This document shows positions 42,797 through 52,654 of a stretch of 64,000 nt of DNA, in pieces. A program made the translations under genes and the position numbers. The notes beneath the pieces are model-generated. The model worked only from the letters and a program-made list of their open reading frames with translations. It did no database searches and was not told where the DNA came from. The stretch comes from an uncultured Aquimarina sp. (GTDB lineage Bacteria > Bacteroidota > Bacteroidia > Flavobacteriales > Flavobacteriaceae), in contig CANMDH010000001.1 of assembly GCA_947496555.1 (NCBI GenBank), positions 186,001 to 250,000 on the forward strand. Reading direction: 5' to 3'. Numbering within the stretch: position 1 is the first letter of the stretch; the number at the start of each line of letters is the position of its first letter.

Positions 42797-43012
42797 GTGC
42801 CTATATGTTTTGATTGTAATCTGAATCAAAACTATGCGTCTTGTAACCTTCTTAATTTTAATTGCGATGAACAACAAGTTTACACCTGTTTATGACCAAA
42901 TGCATAGGAAAAGATTCTCTATCTTGTGATAAACCCATTTATATTGGTTATTTACCGCATTAATCATGTAGTTTTAAAAAATTTGTAGATATTATACCTC
43001 CATTTAAAATCT

Positions 43013-44065
43013 ATGATTTCGAAGGAATTTGTACTCAAAAAGATTGCTCAATTATTACTACACACTATTTTTTGGATTATAGTGCTGTTTTGTTACACAT
43101 ATTTCTTTGGGTACGGTACGGATAATATTAATTATGTGTTTTCTTTTTCATTATTCCTGATGCCCGTTACTATAGGAACTACTTACACTGTAATCGATCT
43201 TTTAATTCCCAAATATTTACTTAAAGAGAAGTACTTTCTATTTATTGTTTATTGTCTTTATACGGCAATTATTTCGGCTTTCTTGATTATTATCTCGCTC
43301 TTTTACGGGTTGATCTTCTTATCATCGTTAAACGTTGAAGGAATGGCACCTTTAACTCGAAGTCCTTTATTTTTGTTTATCGCAGTATATTTTGTGGTTT
43401 TTATTGGAAGTGCTTTTAGCCTGGTGAAACACAATTACAAATCAACTTCAACGAATCAAAAACTTCAGAATAAGATTCTTGAAACGCAACTTAAACTGAA
43501 GGAGCAAGAATTACAATATCTCAAAATGCAGATTCATCCACATTTCCTTTTTAACACCTTAAACACTTTATACGGATTTGCTTTAAAAAAATCTGAAAAT
43601 ACTCCCGAAATGATTTTGAAACTCTCTAATCTTCTAGACTATTTGTTGTATCAGGCGGATAAACCTATGGTGGTGTTACAAGATGAAATTAACCATATCA
43701 GGGACTACGTTGACCTAGAAAAAATGCGTTTTAGTGATACGCTGGATATTTCAATGAATTTTGAATCCATTGATCAAAAAGTTCAAGTGGCCCCTATGCT
43801 ATTAATTCCTTTTGTCGAAAATAGTTTTAAACATGGTAGTATAAGAAATCAAAAACTATCTATCCAGATGAGCATGAAATTCATTGAAGATGAAGTGCAT
43901 TTTCTCATAAAAAACTCTATTTTGAAAAATCAAACCGAAAAAGAAGGGATCGGACTAGCAAACATAAAAAAGAGATTATCGTTATTATATAAAGATAAAC
44001 ATGAGTTGAATATTACCAAGAATGAACATTGGCATACGGTAACCTTAATTTTGAAAACTTCATAA
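43013..44065 (+). CDS. LytS/YpdA-type sensor histidine kinase
   Basis: A 350-aa sensor with four membrane helices (about 10-140) and no extracellular sensing domain of note, then a coiled region (about 145-165) and the His_kinase domain with the phospho-acceptor motif IHPHFLFNTLNTLY. The ATPase part shows LLIPFVENSFKHG and GIGLANIKKRL. The signal is probably sensed in the membrane. The cognate LytTR response regulator gene starts 10 bp after its stop, forming a standard two-component pair. No target is obvious apart from the lipoprotein gene downstream. Confidence 0.93.
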   Translation: MISKEFVLKKIAQLLLHTIFWIIVLFCYTYFFGYGTDNINYVFSFSLFLMPVTIGTTYTVIDLLIPKYLLKEKYFLFIVYCLYTAIISAFLIIISLFYGLIFLSSLNVEGMAPLTRSPLFLFIAVYFVVFIGSAFSLVKHNYKSTSTNQKLQNKILETQLKLKEQELQYLKMQIHPHFLFNTLNTLYGFALKKSENTPEMILKLSNLLDYLLYQADKPMVVLQDEINHIRDYVDLEKMRFSDTLDISMNFESIDQKVQVAPMLLIPFVENSFKHGSIRNQKLSIQMSMKFIEDEVHFLIKNSILKNQTEKEGIGLANIKKRLSLLYKDKHELNITKNEHWHTVTLILKTS

Positions 44066-44075
44066 AAAACAGCTA

Positions 44076-44783
44076 ATGACTAAGATTTCTTGTATTGTAG
44101 TCGACGATGAGCCTACGGCCAGAGAAATTATCGTAGATCATCTCTCAAAAATCGACCAGATCGAGGTTATTGCTACTTGCAATAATGCTTTGGAAGCGTT
44201 TAATAGTATTAACAGTCAAAAAGTAGATCTTATTTTTTTGGATATCAATATGCCAGAAATTTCTGGGATTTCTTTTGCCAAATCCATTAATAAATCGATC
44301 AAAATTATCTTTACCACCGCATATCGGGAGTACGCAATCGATGGTTTTGATCTTCATGCAGTAGATTATTTATTGAAACCCATTTCTTTTGAAAGACTCC
44401 TCAATGCCGTTACCAATTATTTTGAAGTACATCATAAGACTAAAACCGTAGCACCTAACGAAAATAATAGTAGCGATTTCATCTTTGTTCGGTCCGACCG
44501 AAGAATGAAAAAAATTAATTTTTCTGACATATTATATATCGAAAGCTATAGTGATTACCTAAAAATTCATTGTGAATCTGCTGTTATCATTACCCGTGAA
44601 ACCATAAGCACTATAGAATCAAAGTTACCACAACAACAATTTATGCGTACCCACCGCTCTTATATTGTTGCTATCCCAAAAATAGATTCTTTTTCTAATG
44701 AAGAAATTACTTTAAATAATAAATCCATACCCATTAGCAGAAACTATAAATCTGAAGTATTAGAAAGATTAAACCAAATGTAA
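44076..44783 (+). CDS. LytTR-family response regulator
   Basis: A 235-aa response regulator: a receiver domain (about 1-120) with the acidic pocket DDE, the phospho-acceptor Asp in FLDINMPEISG, then FTTAYREYAIDGF and the conserved Lys in LLKPISFERL. The LytTR DNA-binding domain (about 135-235) has FVRSDRRMKKINFSDILYIE and MRTHRSYIVA. It acts on DNA after phosphorylation by the adjacent histidine kinase. Binding sites cannot be assigned from the window. Confidence 0.94.
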   Translation: MTKISCIVVDDEPTAREIIVDHLSKIDQIEVIATCNNALEAFNSINSQKVDLIFLDINMPEISGISFAKSINKSIKIIFTTAYREYAIDGFDLHAVDYLLKPISFERLLNAVTNYFEVHHKTKTVAPNENNSSDFIFVRSDRRMKKINFSDILYIESYSDYLKIHCESAVIITRETISTIESKLPQQQFMRTHRSYIVAIPKIDSFSNEEITLNNKSIPISRNYKSEVLERLNQM

Positions 44784-44925
44784 ACCCTTCAATAACGGTT
44801 AAAAAAATCTTATTTAAAATTTAATTTTAACACAGATTTAATAAATATTTAGGCATCCTTTTAAAAATTAAACATCCTTTCTACAGTTTAATAACACAAA
44901 TAACAAAAACTTAAAAAAGCAAATC

Positions 44926-45387
44926 ATGAAAAAATTAATTTTAATTATGCTAATGGTAACCCCATTGTTTTTTATTAGCTGTAGTGACGATGACGATGCT
45001 ATAGAAGTATCTGTAACCTACTCATTGACCACCGTTGGAGACTTAGGAGTCTCGGGAACTGCAAAATTTGTAAGAGTAGATGATGCTACTACCAGAGTAG
45101 AGGTGCAACTTACTGGTACTCCAACAGATGGAGACCACCCTATGCACATCCATGTTAACGATGCTGCTACTGGCGGAGGAATCGCCATTACTCTAAACAA
45201 TGTTGATGGAAATACTGGTACAAGTACTACTACGGTTACAAAATTAGACGATGAGGGAGATGTTACCGGAGAAGCTATTAGCTATGAAGGGCTATTAGGG
45301 TTTGATGGGCACATTAATGTTCATTTAAGTCCTACCGAACTATCAACAATAGTAGCGCAAGGAGATATAGGAAGTAACGTGCAGTAA
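44926..45387 (+). CDS. CHRD-domain-like lipoprotein
   Basis: A 153-aa lipoprotein (lipobox FFISC, Cys19) followed by DDDD, the usual surface-export pattern. The mature beta-rich part resembles the CHRD domain: VEVQLTGTPTDGDHPMHIHV, then a short loop, then LLGFDGHINVHLS, with His residues in two conserved positions. CHRD proteins are often surface attached and of unknown function. It lies 142 bp after the LytTR regulator gene in the same direction, so it may be a target of that pair. Confidence 0.72.
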   Translation: MKKLILIMLMVTPLFFISCSDDDDAIEVSVTYSLTTVGDLGVSGTAKFVRVDDATTRVEVQLTGTPTDGDHPMHIHVNDAATGGGIAITLNNVDGNTGTSTTTVTKLDDEGDVTGEAISYEGLLGFDGHINVHLSPTELSTIVAQGDIGSNVQ

Positions 45388-45407
45388 ATCTCATATTGCC
45401 AAAACCA

Positions 45408-45441
45408 AAAAAAGCGAACCAGAGAATTGGTTCGCTTTTTT
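45408..45441. terminator. Bidirectional terminator between converging genes
   Basis: AAAAAAGCGAACC and GGTTCGCTTTTTT form a perfect stem around AGAGAATT, with A-run and T-run on either side. It serves the CHRD gene and the convergent lpd gene. Confidence 0.85.
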
Positions 45442-45467
45442 CTATTTTATACTTTGTATAATTTAGT

Positions 45468-46874
45468 CTATACGTGTAATGCCCTATTATCTGTAGCGGC
45501 AAGAGCTGCTTCTTTTACAGCCTCCGCAAATGTAGGATGAGCATGTGACATTCGTGAAATATCCTCGGCAGATGCTCTAAACTCCATCGCAGTAACTGCT
45601 TCTGCAATTAAATCTGCACAACGAGCACCAATCATATGTACTCCAAGAACCTCATCTGTCTTTTCATCGGCTAATATTTTCACAAATCCATCCAAATCTC
45701 CACTCGCTCTGGATCTACCCAATGCTCTAAATGGAAACTGACCCGATTTATATTTCACCCCAGCTTCTTTAAGCTCCTCTTCTGTTTTGCCTACAGCAGC
45801 TACTTCTGGCCAGGTGTACACAACACCAGGAATCAGGTTATAATCGATATGCGGTTTTTGTCCAGCAATGATTTCTGCAACAAACGTACCTTCTTCCTCG
45901 GCCTTATGCGCTAGCATTGCTCCTTTTACCACATCACCAATAGCATAAATATTAGAAATATTAGTCTGTAAATGATCATTAACTTCAACCTGCCCTCTAT
46001 CATTAATTTTTACTCCGGCAGCCTCAGCATTTAAACCATCGGTATAAGGACGACGTCCTACAGAAACCAAACAATAATCTCCTTTAAACTCTACAGGATT
46101 TCCTTTCTTATCATCAGCAGTTATGGTTACCTGTTTTGCAGTCGTTTTTAAAGCAGTAACTTTATGTGAAGTATAAAATTTGACGCCTTGTTTTTTCATT
46201 ACTTTTTGTAATTCTCGAGATAGTGCTTTATCCATACCAGGGATAATTCTATCCATAAACTCTACTACAGAAACTTCGGCTCCCAATCTACGATATACTT
46301 GCCCAAGTTCTAGGCCAATTACTCCACCACCAATAATTACCAAATGTTTAGGTACTTCTTTTAATTTTAACGCCTCAGTAGAAGTAATGATTCTCTTTTT
46401 ATCAATTTTGATAAACGGCAAAGTAGATGGTTTAGAACCGGTCGCAATAATGGTATTTTTCGCTTCAATGGTCTCTATACCACCATCATTTTTAGTAATG
46501 CTAATATGAGTAGCGTCTTTAAAAGCTCCTACACCTTCAAAAACATCAATATTATTTTTTTTCATTAAAAAACTAACTCCATCACAAGTCTGGTCTACTA
46601 CAGCTTGCTTACGAGCGATCATTTTTTCAAGGTTGATTTTTACATCCCCGGGAATTTCGATCCCATGATCTTCAAAATGCTTTACAGCATGTTCATAATG
46701 ATGCGAAGAATCCAGTAAAGCCTTACTAGGAATACATCCTACATTAAGGCAAGTTCCACCGAGAGTTGAATATTTTTCGATTATTGCAGTTTTCATACCT
46801 AGTTGTGCGCATCGAATAGCGGCTACATATCCACCAGGTCCAGAGCCGATCACGGCTACATCATATGTACTCAT
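45468..46874 (-). CDS. lpdA: Dihydrolipoyl dehydrogenase (E3)
   Basis: FAD enzyme of 468 aa that reoxidises dihydrolipoamide in the pyruvate, 2-oxoglutarate and branched-chain 2-oxoacid dehydrogenase complexes. It shows the FAD motif GSGPGGYVAAIRCAQ near the N-terminus, the redox disulfide GGTCLNVGCIPSK, the NAD motif IGGGVIGLELGQVY, the second FAD motif YAIGDV and the dimer/catalytic end HAHPTFAEAVKEA. The length matches the family. The gene stands alone; the E1/E2 genes are elsewhere. Confidence 0.96.
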   Translation of the reverse strand: MSTYDVAVIGSGPGGYVAAIRCAQLGMKTAIIEKYSTLGGTCLNVGCIPSKALLDSSHHYEHAVKHFEDHGIEIPGDVKINLEKMIARKQAVVDQTCDGVSFLMKKNNIDVFEGVGAFKDATHISITKNDGGIETIEAKNTIIATGSKPSTLPFIKIDKKRIITSTEALKLKEVPKHLVIIGGGVIGLELGQVYRRLGAEVSVVEFMDRIIPGMDKALSRELQKVMKKQGVKFYTSHKVTALKTTAKQVTITADDKKGNPVEFKGDYCLVSVGRRPYTDGLNAEAAGVKINDRGQVEVNDHLQTNISNIYAIGDVVKGAMLAHKAEEEGTFVAEIIAGQKPHIDYNLIPGVVYTWPEVAAVGKTEEELKEAGVKYKSGQFPFRALGRSRASGDLDGFVKILADEKTDEVLGVHMIGARCADLIAEAVTAMEFRASAEDISRMSHAHPTFAEAVKEAALAATDNRALHV

Positions 46875-46912
46875 AATAGATTATTATGTTGTGCGTATTA
46901 ATTTTGAAATGG

Positions 46913-46920
46913 CAAAGTTA
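46913..46920 (-). promoter_or_regulatory. -7 element of lpdA
   Basis: TAACTTTG on the minus strand is an exact TAnnTTTG match, 38 bp before the ATG. No -33 TTG is seen at the expected distance. The rest of the gap up to 47168 holds no gene. Confidence 0.45.
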
Positions 46921-47168
46921 GCGGTATTGAATAAATAATTTAACTACTTAAACAAATAATTTGCATATTGGCACAAATAATATGAAGTATTATCTATTTC
47001 TATGTAAAAGCAATATTTACTACGCTTCAATAGTTATACTTTACGCCGCCAAGAAAGAACTAATAAAAGAATGAGATCTTGAAGCGGTCAAAAAACAAAA
47101 ATCTTTGCTACTTTGCAGCTTCGTTATTTTTTTCATAAAACCTAAAAAAAAGACCTTTTACTACAATT

Positions 47169-48725
47169 ATGCGATACCTATCCTCACTTTTTCTTCTTGT
47201 AGTTATAATTTTATGGAGTTCATGCCGTAAAGATTTTGAATCAGGACCAAGCACAGGAAATCTTCAGTTTTCTACAGACACATTACTCTTGGATACTGTT
47301 TTTACCAATATTGGATCCAGCACTTATAGTTTTAAAGTATATAATCGTACTAATGATGATTTTACAATTCCTACCATTACCTTAGAACGAGGAGAAAGTT
47401 CTAATTATCGCCTTAATGTTGATGGAATTCCTGGGAAATCATTTGAAAACATCCAGGTATTGGCCAAGGACAGTATTTTTGTTTTTGTTGAAACTACCAC
47501 AGACATCACAGATCAGACCACAGAAACCGAATTTTTATATACTGACAGAATCCTTTTTGATAGTGGTGGAAATCAGCAGGATGTCGATCTGGTCACCCTG
47601 ATAAAAGATGCTGTATTTTTATTTCCGTCGAGAGATGCGATGACTGGAGAGGTTGAGACGCTCTTGCTAGGTTTGGACGAAGAAAACAATGAGATTAGGA
47701 TCGAAGGATTCTTTCTGCAAGATGATCAGCTCAATTTCACAAACGAGAAACCTTATGTGGTCTATGGATATGCAGCCATTCCCGGTGGAAGAACACTTAC
47801 CATTGATGCAGGTGCCCGAATACATTTTCACGCAGACTCGGGAATCATTGCTGCAAACAATGCAACGCTACAGATAAATGGAGAATTAAGTACCGATCCA
47901 GAACTTCTAGAAAATGAAGTGATTTTTGAAGGAGATCGATTAGAACGCCGTTTTGGCGACATCCCAGGGCAATGGGGTACTATTTGGCTTACGGCGGGAA
48001 GTACAGGACATGTAATCAATCATGCCACTATAAAAAATGCAACGGTTGGGATTTTAATGGACTCGAATGATGGCGGACCCGATCCTACCCTTACGGTAAC
48101 TAATACTCAGATCTATAATAGTTCTAATGTGGGGCTATTGGCTCGTACAGGGAATGTTTTTGGTGAAAACCTGGTGATCAATAATGCCGGACAGGTGTCG
48201 CTTAACTGTAGCCTGGGTGGAACCTATAATTTTAATCATTGTACATTCACCAATTATTCAAGTATCGGATCAGGTTTCAGGGATTTGCCTGCAGTACTTA
48301 TTGATAACAATATACAGATTAGCGAAACCGAAGTTGTGGTTGCCGATTTACTCGAAGCGAATTTCTCGAATTGTATAATTTATGGAAATCAGGATCTAGA
48401 ATTGTTATTCAGCAAAGTAGAAGGCACTGCTTTTAACTACAATTTTAAAAATTGCCTGATTCGATTTAATGATTTTAATAATAGTTTTATAGATAATCCT
48501 TTGTATGATTTTGCAAACACCAGTTTATTTGAAAATATTATTTTTAATGAAGATCCAGAGTTCAAAGCTCCTTTCGACAATATGCTGAATATTAGTGATG
48601 CATCAGCAGCGAACGGTAATGCGGCTACGCCTACTTCAGGTACAGATATTTTGGGTGTACCAAGAAGCGCAGCTGCTCCGGATATCGGGGCTTATGAAAG
48701 TGTAAGTTTTGAAGAAGGGAATTAA
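47169..48725 (+). CDS. Lipoprotein with right-handed parallel beta-helix
   Basis: A 518-aa lipoprotein (lipobox LWSSC, Cys19). Residues about 20-170 form a beta domain common in flavobacterial adhesin-like proteins; about 190-480 show the repeating pattern of a parallel beta-helix (HVINHATIKNATVGILMD, then NTQIYNSSNVGLLARTGNVF). The end, TDILGVPRSAAAPDIGAYE, is the signature of choice-of-anchor Q-type beta-helix proteins. It may bind or cleave polysaccharide, but no catalytic residues are recognised. Its stop is 14 bp before the GNAT gene, so co-transcription is likely. Confidence 0.78.
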   Translation: MRYLSSLFLLVVIILWSSCRKDFESGPSTGNLQFSTDTLLLDTVFTNIGSSTYSFKVYNRTNDDFTIPTITLERGESSNYRLNVDGIPGKSFENIQVLAKDSIFVFVETTTDITDQTTETEFLYTDRILFDSGGNQQDVDLVTLIKDAVFLFPSRDAMTGEVETLLLGLDEENNEIRIEGFFLQDDQLNFTNEKPYVVYGYAAIPGGRTLTIDAGARIHFHADSGIIAANNATLQINGELSTDPELLENEVIFEGDRLERRFGDIPGQWGTIWLTAGSTGHVINHATIKNATVGILMDSNDGGPDPTLTVTNTQIYNSSNVGLLARTGNVFGENLVINNAGQVSLNCSLGGTYNFNHCTFTNYSSIGSGFRDLPAVLIDNNIQISETEVVVADLLEANFSNCIIYGNQDLELLFSKVEGTAFNYNFKNCLIRFNDFNNSFIDNPLYDFANTSLFENIIFNEDPEFKAPFDNMLNISDASAANGNAATPTSGTDILGVPRSAAAPDIGAYESVSFEEGN

Positions 48726-48739
48726 AACAAAATATATCA

Positions 48740-49288
48740 ATGCCAGAATACATTTTCACCTCTGAACGATTAGGCTTCAGAAACTGGGATTTTAATGACA
48801 CCGAACCCTTATTTGAGATCAATAATGATGCTGATGTAATGGAATTCTTTCCATTTAAACCCTCCAAACAAGATACACAAGACTTTATTTTCAGAATGCA
48901 GGAAATGCAAAAAGAAAAAGGATTCTGCTATTTTGCCGTTGATATTTTAGAAACTAACGAATTTATTGGATTCATAGGACTTTGTGAGCAAACTTATCTT
49001 GAAGAACTGGGATCCTTTGTAGATATTGGTTGGCGTCTTAAAAAAAGTAGCTGGAACCAAGGTTACGCTACCGAAGGAGCCAAGGCTTGCCTGGAATATG
49101 GATTTAATACCATCGGATTAGAAAAAATCTACTCGGTTGCTCCAGAGATTAATAAAAAATCTGAATTGATCATGAAAAAAATCGGGATGCAGCGAATCAA
49201 AACCTTTGATCATCCCAAACTTACTGATTATAAAGAATTAGTATCTTGTGTGTTATATAAAAAGGAACAATTAATTCAGAACAAATGA
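48740..49288 (+). CDS. GNAT-family N-acetyltransferase (RimJ/RimL type)
   Basis: A 182-aa acetyl-CoA-dependent transferase. The N-terminal part (SERLGFRNWDFNDTEPLFEI) is typical of the RimJ/RimL branch; the acetyl-CoA binding region is SSWNQGYATEGAKACLEYGF, followed by SELIMKKIGMQR. The substrate (ribosomal protein, peptide or small amine) cannot be told from sequence. It overlaps the next gene by 4 bp (ATGA), showing translational coupling. Confidence 0.9.
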   Translation: MPEYIFTSERLGFRNWDFNDTEPLFEINNDADVMEFFPFKPSKQDTQDFIFRMQEMQKEKGFCYFAVDILETNEFIGFIGLCEQTYLEELGSFVDIGWRLKKSSWNQGYATEGAKACLEYGFNTIGLEKIYSVAPEINKKSELIMKKIGMQRIKTFDHPKLTDYKELVSCVLYKKEQLIQNK

Positions 49289-49818
49289 CTGGAATCAAAA
49301 ACATATCGACAACTTTAATTATCATTTTATGTTTTACACAGGTGATTATAGCTCAACATGAATCAATGCATCAAAAAATAAATCAGGATATGTATGAGAA
49401 TTTTTCTAATGCCTTTGCAACACTGGATTATGATTTATTTGCATCCATTCATGCCAAAGAGATGATACGGATTTCCGGGGGTGGTGGAGAAATAAAAAAT
49501 TCGAAAACATACCTAGATGGATACCAAAAAAGATGGAGTGATCCTACTCAAAAACCAGCCCCAATCGATTTCAGATTGTTAGAAAGAATTACTTCAGATT
49601 CGTTAGTTTCTGATAGGGGAATTTACAGGGTTACTTATCGAAACGATGCCGGTGAAACAAAATACTCTTATGGTAAATTTCATGTTTTATTAAAGCTAAA
49701 AGAGAACAACTGGAAAATAATTATGGATTATGATTCTAATGAGAATAAAAGTATTGATAAGAAAAGTTTCGATACTGCATTTCCTCTTTCCGAATATAAA
49801 AAGTATTGGAAACAATAA
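49285..49818 (+). CDS. Secreted NTF2-like (SnoaL/DUF4440-type) protein
   Basis: A 177-aa protein with a Sec signal peptide (STTLIIILCFTQVIIAQ). The mature part follows the NTF2-like fold: a long first helix (MYENFSNAFATLDYDLFASI), a HAKEMIRISGGGGEIK strand-turn, and a final antiparallel sheet (KFHVLLKLKENNWKIIMDYD). Such proteins bind small ligands or act as enzymes; no catalytic set is recognised. It is translationally coupled to the GNAT gene (4-bp overlap). Confidence 0.75.
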   Translation: MTGIKNISTTLIIILCFTQVIIAQHESMHQKINQDMYENFSNAFATLDYDLFASIHAKEMIRISGGGGEIKNSKTYLDGYQKRWSDPTQKPAPIDFRLLERITSDSLVSDRGIYRVTYRNDAGETKYSYGKFHVLLKLKENNWKIIMDYDSNENKSIDKKSFDTAFPLSEYKKYWKQ

Positions 49819-49866
49819 AATAATGCTCGTTTTCTAGTATTTTTGAAAACGTTATCCCCCTTTTTA

Positions 49867-50394
49867 ATGACGATGAAGATTACACAAAAAATTAGAATTA
49901 TAGCTATACTTTCACTGGTTTTACTAAATATAAGCTGTGACCAGATCTCTAAAACCGTTGTACGAAAAACAATAGAACCCTACGAACGCATCGAGGTTTT
50001 TAAGGACAGTTTTGTATTAACCAAAGTCGAAAATACAGGAGCTGCCTATAGTATGGGTTCTGATTTGGCCCCTGTCCTCAAAATATTGTTATTGCAAATT
50101 CTTCCGGTAATCGTTTTATTTATATTATTATGGCAGATCCTTATCAAAACCAATTATTCTAAAGAAACTATTATCGGTTTTACGTTTATCATTGGTGGCG
50201 GAATTGGAAACCTTTTTGATCGTATCGTCTATGGATCAGTTACTGATTTCTTGATTTTGGATCTAGGCATCTTAAAAACGGAAATATTTAATATGGCTGA
50301 TGTTTCCATTATGTTCGGATCGTTATTGGTATTGATTAGTGCGCTTTTTAATAAAAAAGATTCATTTTTTAGAGAAAAACAAAGGGAGTTATGA
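49867..50394 (+). CDS. lspA: Lipoprotein signal peptidase (signal peptidase II)
   Basis: Inner-membrane aspartyl protease that cleaves prolipoprotein signal peptides after lipid attachment; 175 aa from ATG 49867 (a second ATG lies two codons later). Four membrane helices are visible. Family motifs: DQISK in the first periplasmic part, VENTGAAYSMGS, GGGIGNLFDRIVYGSVTDFL with the first catalytic Asp, and FNMADVSIMFG with the second. The many lipoproteins in this window would be its substrates. It overlaps the next gene by 4 bp. A second lspA elsewhere in the genome is possible. Confidence 0.9.
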   Translation: MTMKITQKIRIIAILSLVLLNISCDQISKTVVRKTIEPYERIEVFKDSFVLTKVENTGAAYSMGSDLAPVLKILLLQILPVIVLFILLWQILIKTNYSKETIIGFTFIIGGGIGNLFDRIVYGSVTDFLILDLGILKTEIFNMADVSIMFGSLLVLISALFNKKDSFFREKQREL

Positions 50395-50996
50395 GTTGGA
50401 TCAAAGAAATATCTTATGAAGAGGCCACTGGCCAGCTAAGGAAACTCTTTGATCGTATCAAAGGCCCCAATAATAAGATCGATAATGTGTTATCGATCCA
50501 TAGTCTTAGACCACATACGCTTGTTGGTCACATGGGATTGTATAAAAATGTGTTGCATAATTCTAACAATACCTTGCCCAAATGGTATCTTGAAACTCTT
50601 GGAGTTTATGTAAGCAACCTAAACCGCTGTAATTATTGTGTAGATCATCATGCGGCAGGATTAAAACGATTATTAAATGACGATTCCAGATATCAGGAAA
50701 TTATTACCTGTTTGTTGAATGACGAAGTACAACAACATTTTAAATATCAATACCTAGCTGGTTTAGAATATGCTAAGAAACTAACTCTTGCTCATCATAC
50801 CATTACCGAAACTGATATTCACGCCTTAAGAGAGCAGAAATTATCTGATGGTGAAATTCTGGAGATCAACCAGGTAGTAAGCTATTTTAACTATGTTAAT
50901 CGTACCGTAGTGGGTCTTGGTGTAAATACCGATGGGGATATTATTGGCCTCTCACCCAACGATAGTGACGACCCTAATAATTGGGGGCATTCTTAA
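50391..50996 (+). CDS. Carboxymuconolactone decarboxylase/AhpD-family peroxidase-related protein
   Basis: A 201-aa all-helical protein of the AhpD-like fold. The redox/catalytic motif is NRCNYCVDHHAAGLKR (CxxC followed by His), typical of peroxidase-related members rather than true decarboxylases, which lack the first Cys. The C-terminus shows SYFNYVNRTVVGLGV. It probably reduces peroxides or works with thioredoxin-like partners. It starts inside the lspA stop (ATGA overlap), yet no functional link is evident. Confidence 0.87.
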   Translation: MSWIKEISYEEATGQLRKLFDRIKGPNNKIDNVLSIHSLRPHTLVGHMGLYKNVLHNSNNTLPKWYLETLGVYVSNLNRCNYCVDHHAAGLKRLLNDDSRYQEIITCLLNDEVQQHFKYQYLAGLEYAKKLTLAHHTITETDIHALREQKLSDGEILEINQVVSYFNYVNRTVVGLGVNTDGDIIGLSPNDSDDPNNWGHS

Positions 50997-51014
50997 TTTT
51001 AGAAGTATAAAAAA

Positions 51015-51048
51015 AAACCAGCATAATGCAAAAGTATCATACTGGTTT
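51015..51048. terminator. Weak hairpin between converging genes
   Basis: AAACCAG and CTGGTTT pair around a loop that contains the further match ATAATG/TATCAT. An A-run lies on the left, so it can end the minus-strand glyA transcript. Confidence 0.5.
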
Positions 51049-51070
51049 CTAAGTATATTAACACTTAATC

Positions 51071-52345
51071 TTAGCTTATAAATAGAGGTTTATCGGCCAT
51101 CATTGCGTTTACCTCATCGGCAATACCATGTAATGCCTCTTCATCTTCTACATTATTGATCACTTTGTCGATTAATTCAACAATAACACCCATATCCTTT
51201 TCTTTTAATCCACGTGTGGTTACCGCAGCGACTCCAATACGAATTCCGGAAGTCACAAATGGCGACTTATCATCAAAAGGTACCATATTTTTGTTTACAG
51301 TGATCTCTGCTACCCCCAATGCTTCTTCGGCTTGCTTACCAGTAACACCTTTGTTACGTAAATCGATTAGCATCATATGATTATCGGTGCCTTGAGAAAT
51401 TACTTCGTATCCTTTTTGTACAAAAGCTTCAGCCATTACAGCTGCGTTTTTCTTTACCTGAATGATGTAATGTAAAAATTCATCTGTCAATGCTTCTCCG
51501 AATGCAATTGCTTTGGCAGCGATTATGTGTTCTAAAGGTCCACCTTGATTCCCTGGAAAAACAGCACTATCAAATAAAGAAGACATCATGCGTTTCTTTC
51601 CACTTTTCAGCGTAATACCGAAAGGATTTTCAAAATCTTTACCCATAAGGATCAATCCACCTCTTGGTCCACGTAGTGTTTTATGTGTTGTTGTAGTTAC
51701 CACATGGCAATGTGGTACCGGATCAGAAATCACGCCTTTTGCAATTAAACCTGCTGGATGCGCTATATCTGCCATAAGAATTGCACCTACACTATCAGCT
51801 ATTTCTCTAAATCTTTTATAATCAATATCTCTAGAATAGGCAGAAGCTCCCGCAATAATCAATTTTGGCTTTTCTGCTGTGGCGATCTCTTGTATTTTAT
51901 CGTAGTTCAATCTCCCAGTCTCCTTCTCTACTCCATAAAAAACAGGATTGTATAATTTACCTGAAAAATTTACCGGAGATCCATGCGTTAAATGCCCACC
52001 GTGAGACAGGTCAAAACCTAAAATTTTATCTCCTGGTTTCAAACATGCATGATATACCGCCGTATTGGCCTGTGATCCAGAATGTGGTTGTACATTGGCA
52101 TATTCTGCTCCAAACAATTCTTTGGCTCGATCAATAGCAATCTGTTCTACGACATCTACTACCTCGCACCCCCCATAATATCTTTTCCCGGGGTACCCTT
52201 CAGCATATTTATTGGTTAATACTGATCCTGCTGCTTCCATTACTTGTTCACTTACAAAGTTCTCTGAAGCAATTAATTCTAATCCATTGATCTGACGTTC
52301 TCGTTCGTCTTGAATTAAATCAAAAATTTGTTCGTCGCGTTGCAT
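51071..52345 (-). CDS. glyA: Serine hydroxymethyltransferase
   Basis: PLP enzyme of 424 aa that interconverts serine and glycine and makes 5,10-methylene-tetrahydrofolate. The N-terminal motif [20 protein letters not shown], the [15 protein letters not shown] cofactor region and the Schiff-base Lys in [14 protein letters not shown] are present, as is [20 protein letters not shown]. Length is normal for bacterial GlyA. It is a single gene with an upstream -7 element. It feeds one-carbon units to the folate pathway, to which pabB also contributes. Confidence 0.97.
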   Translation of the reverse strand: MQRDEQIFDLIQDERERQINGLELIASENFVSEQVMEAAGSVLTNKYAEGYPGKRYYGGCEVVDVVEQIAIDRAKELFGAEYANVQPHSGSQANTAVYHACLKPGDKILGFDLSHGGHLTHGSPVNFSGKLYNPVFYGVEKETGRLNYDKIQEIATAEKPKLIIAGASAYSRDIDYKRFREIADSVGAILMADIAHPAGLIAKGVISDPVPHCHVVTTTTHKTLRGPRGGLILMGKDFENPFGITLKSGKKRMMSSLFDSAVFPGNQGGPLEHIIAAKAIAFGEALTDEFLHYIIQVKKNAAVMAEAFVQKGYEVISQGTDNHMMLIDLRNKGVTGKQAEEALGVAEITVNKNMVPFDDKSPFVTSGIRIGVAAVTTRGLKEKDMGVIVELIDKVINNVEDEEALHGIADEVNAMMADKPLFIS

Positions 52346-52371
52346 GTATTCCTAGTTTGTTAATAAAAGTG

Positions 52372-52379
52372 CAAAAATA
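52372..52379 (-). promoter_or_regulatory. -7 element of glyA
   Basis: TATTTTTG on the minus strand, 26 bp before the ATG, fits TAnnTTTG. The nearest TTG lies 28 nt further up, longer than the usual spacer. Confidence 0.45.
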
Positions 52380-52423
52380 GGGAATCCTTTCGTTACATTC
52401 GCTTAAACAAACCTTAATAAATA

Positions 52424-52438
52424 TGAACAACTTGTTCA
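52424..52438. promoter_or_regulatory. Perfect 15-bp palindrome between glyA and fahA
   Basis: TGAACAACTTGTTCA (7-1-7) lies in the 309-bp gap between the divergent genes, about 80 bp upstream of glyA. Its form suits a dimeric regulator. The rest of the gap holds ACCTATACCAAATAGGT (an imperfect palindrome near 52470) and the fahA -7 element, but no gene. Confidence 0.4.
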
Positions 52439-52609
52439 CATTTATTATCTATTTCTTAATTTGTCACAAACCTATACCAAATAGGTCTTTTAATTCAGAA
52501 ATAATCAATTATAAGCCAAAAACCATATGGAAATAAATGGAATACCACATATTACCATTTTTTTATACATTTTTCACAAAATTAAAAACTTTTAACCGCT
52601 CGAAAATTA

Positions 52610-52617
52610 TATATTTG
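52610..52617 (+). promoter_or_regulatory. -7 element of fahA
   Basis: TATATTTG, an exact TAnnTTTG match, 37 bp before the ATG at 52655. No TTG lies at the usual -33 distance. Confidence 0.45.
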
Positions 52618-52654
52618 ATCATAGAATTACCAACAACGTATTAAAAAAATTACA

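Noticed and set aside
46180-46509. 109-aa ORF opposite lpdA
   Set aside because: Antisense to a core enzyme gene with full motif conservation.
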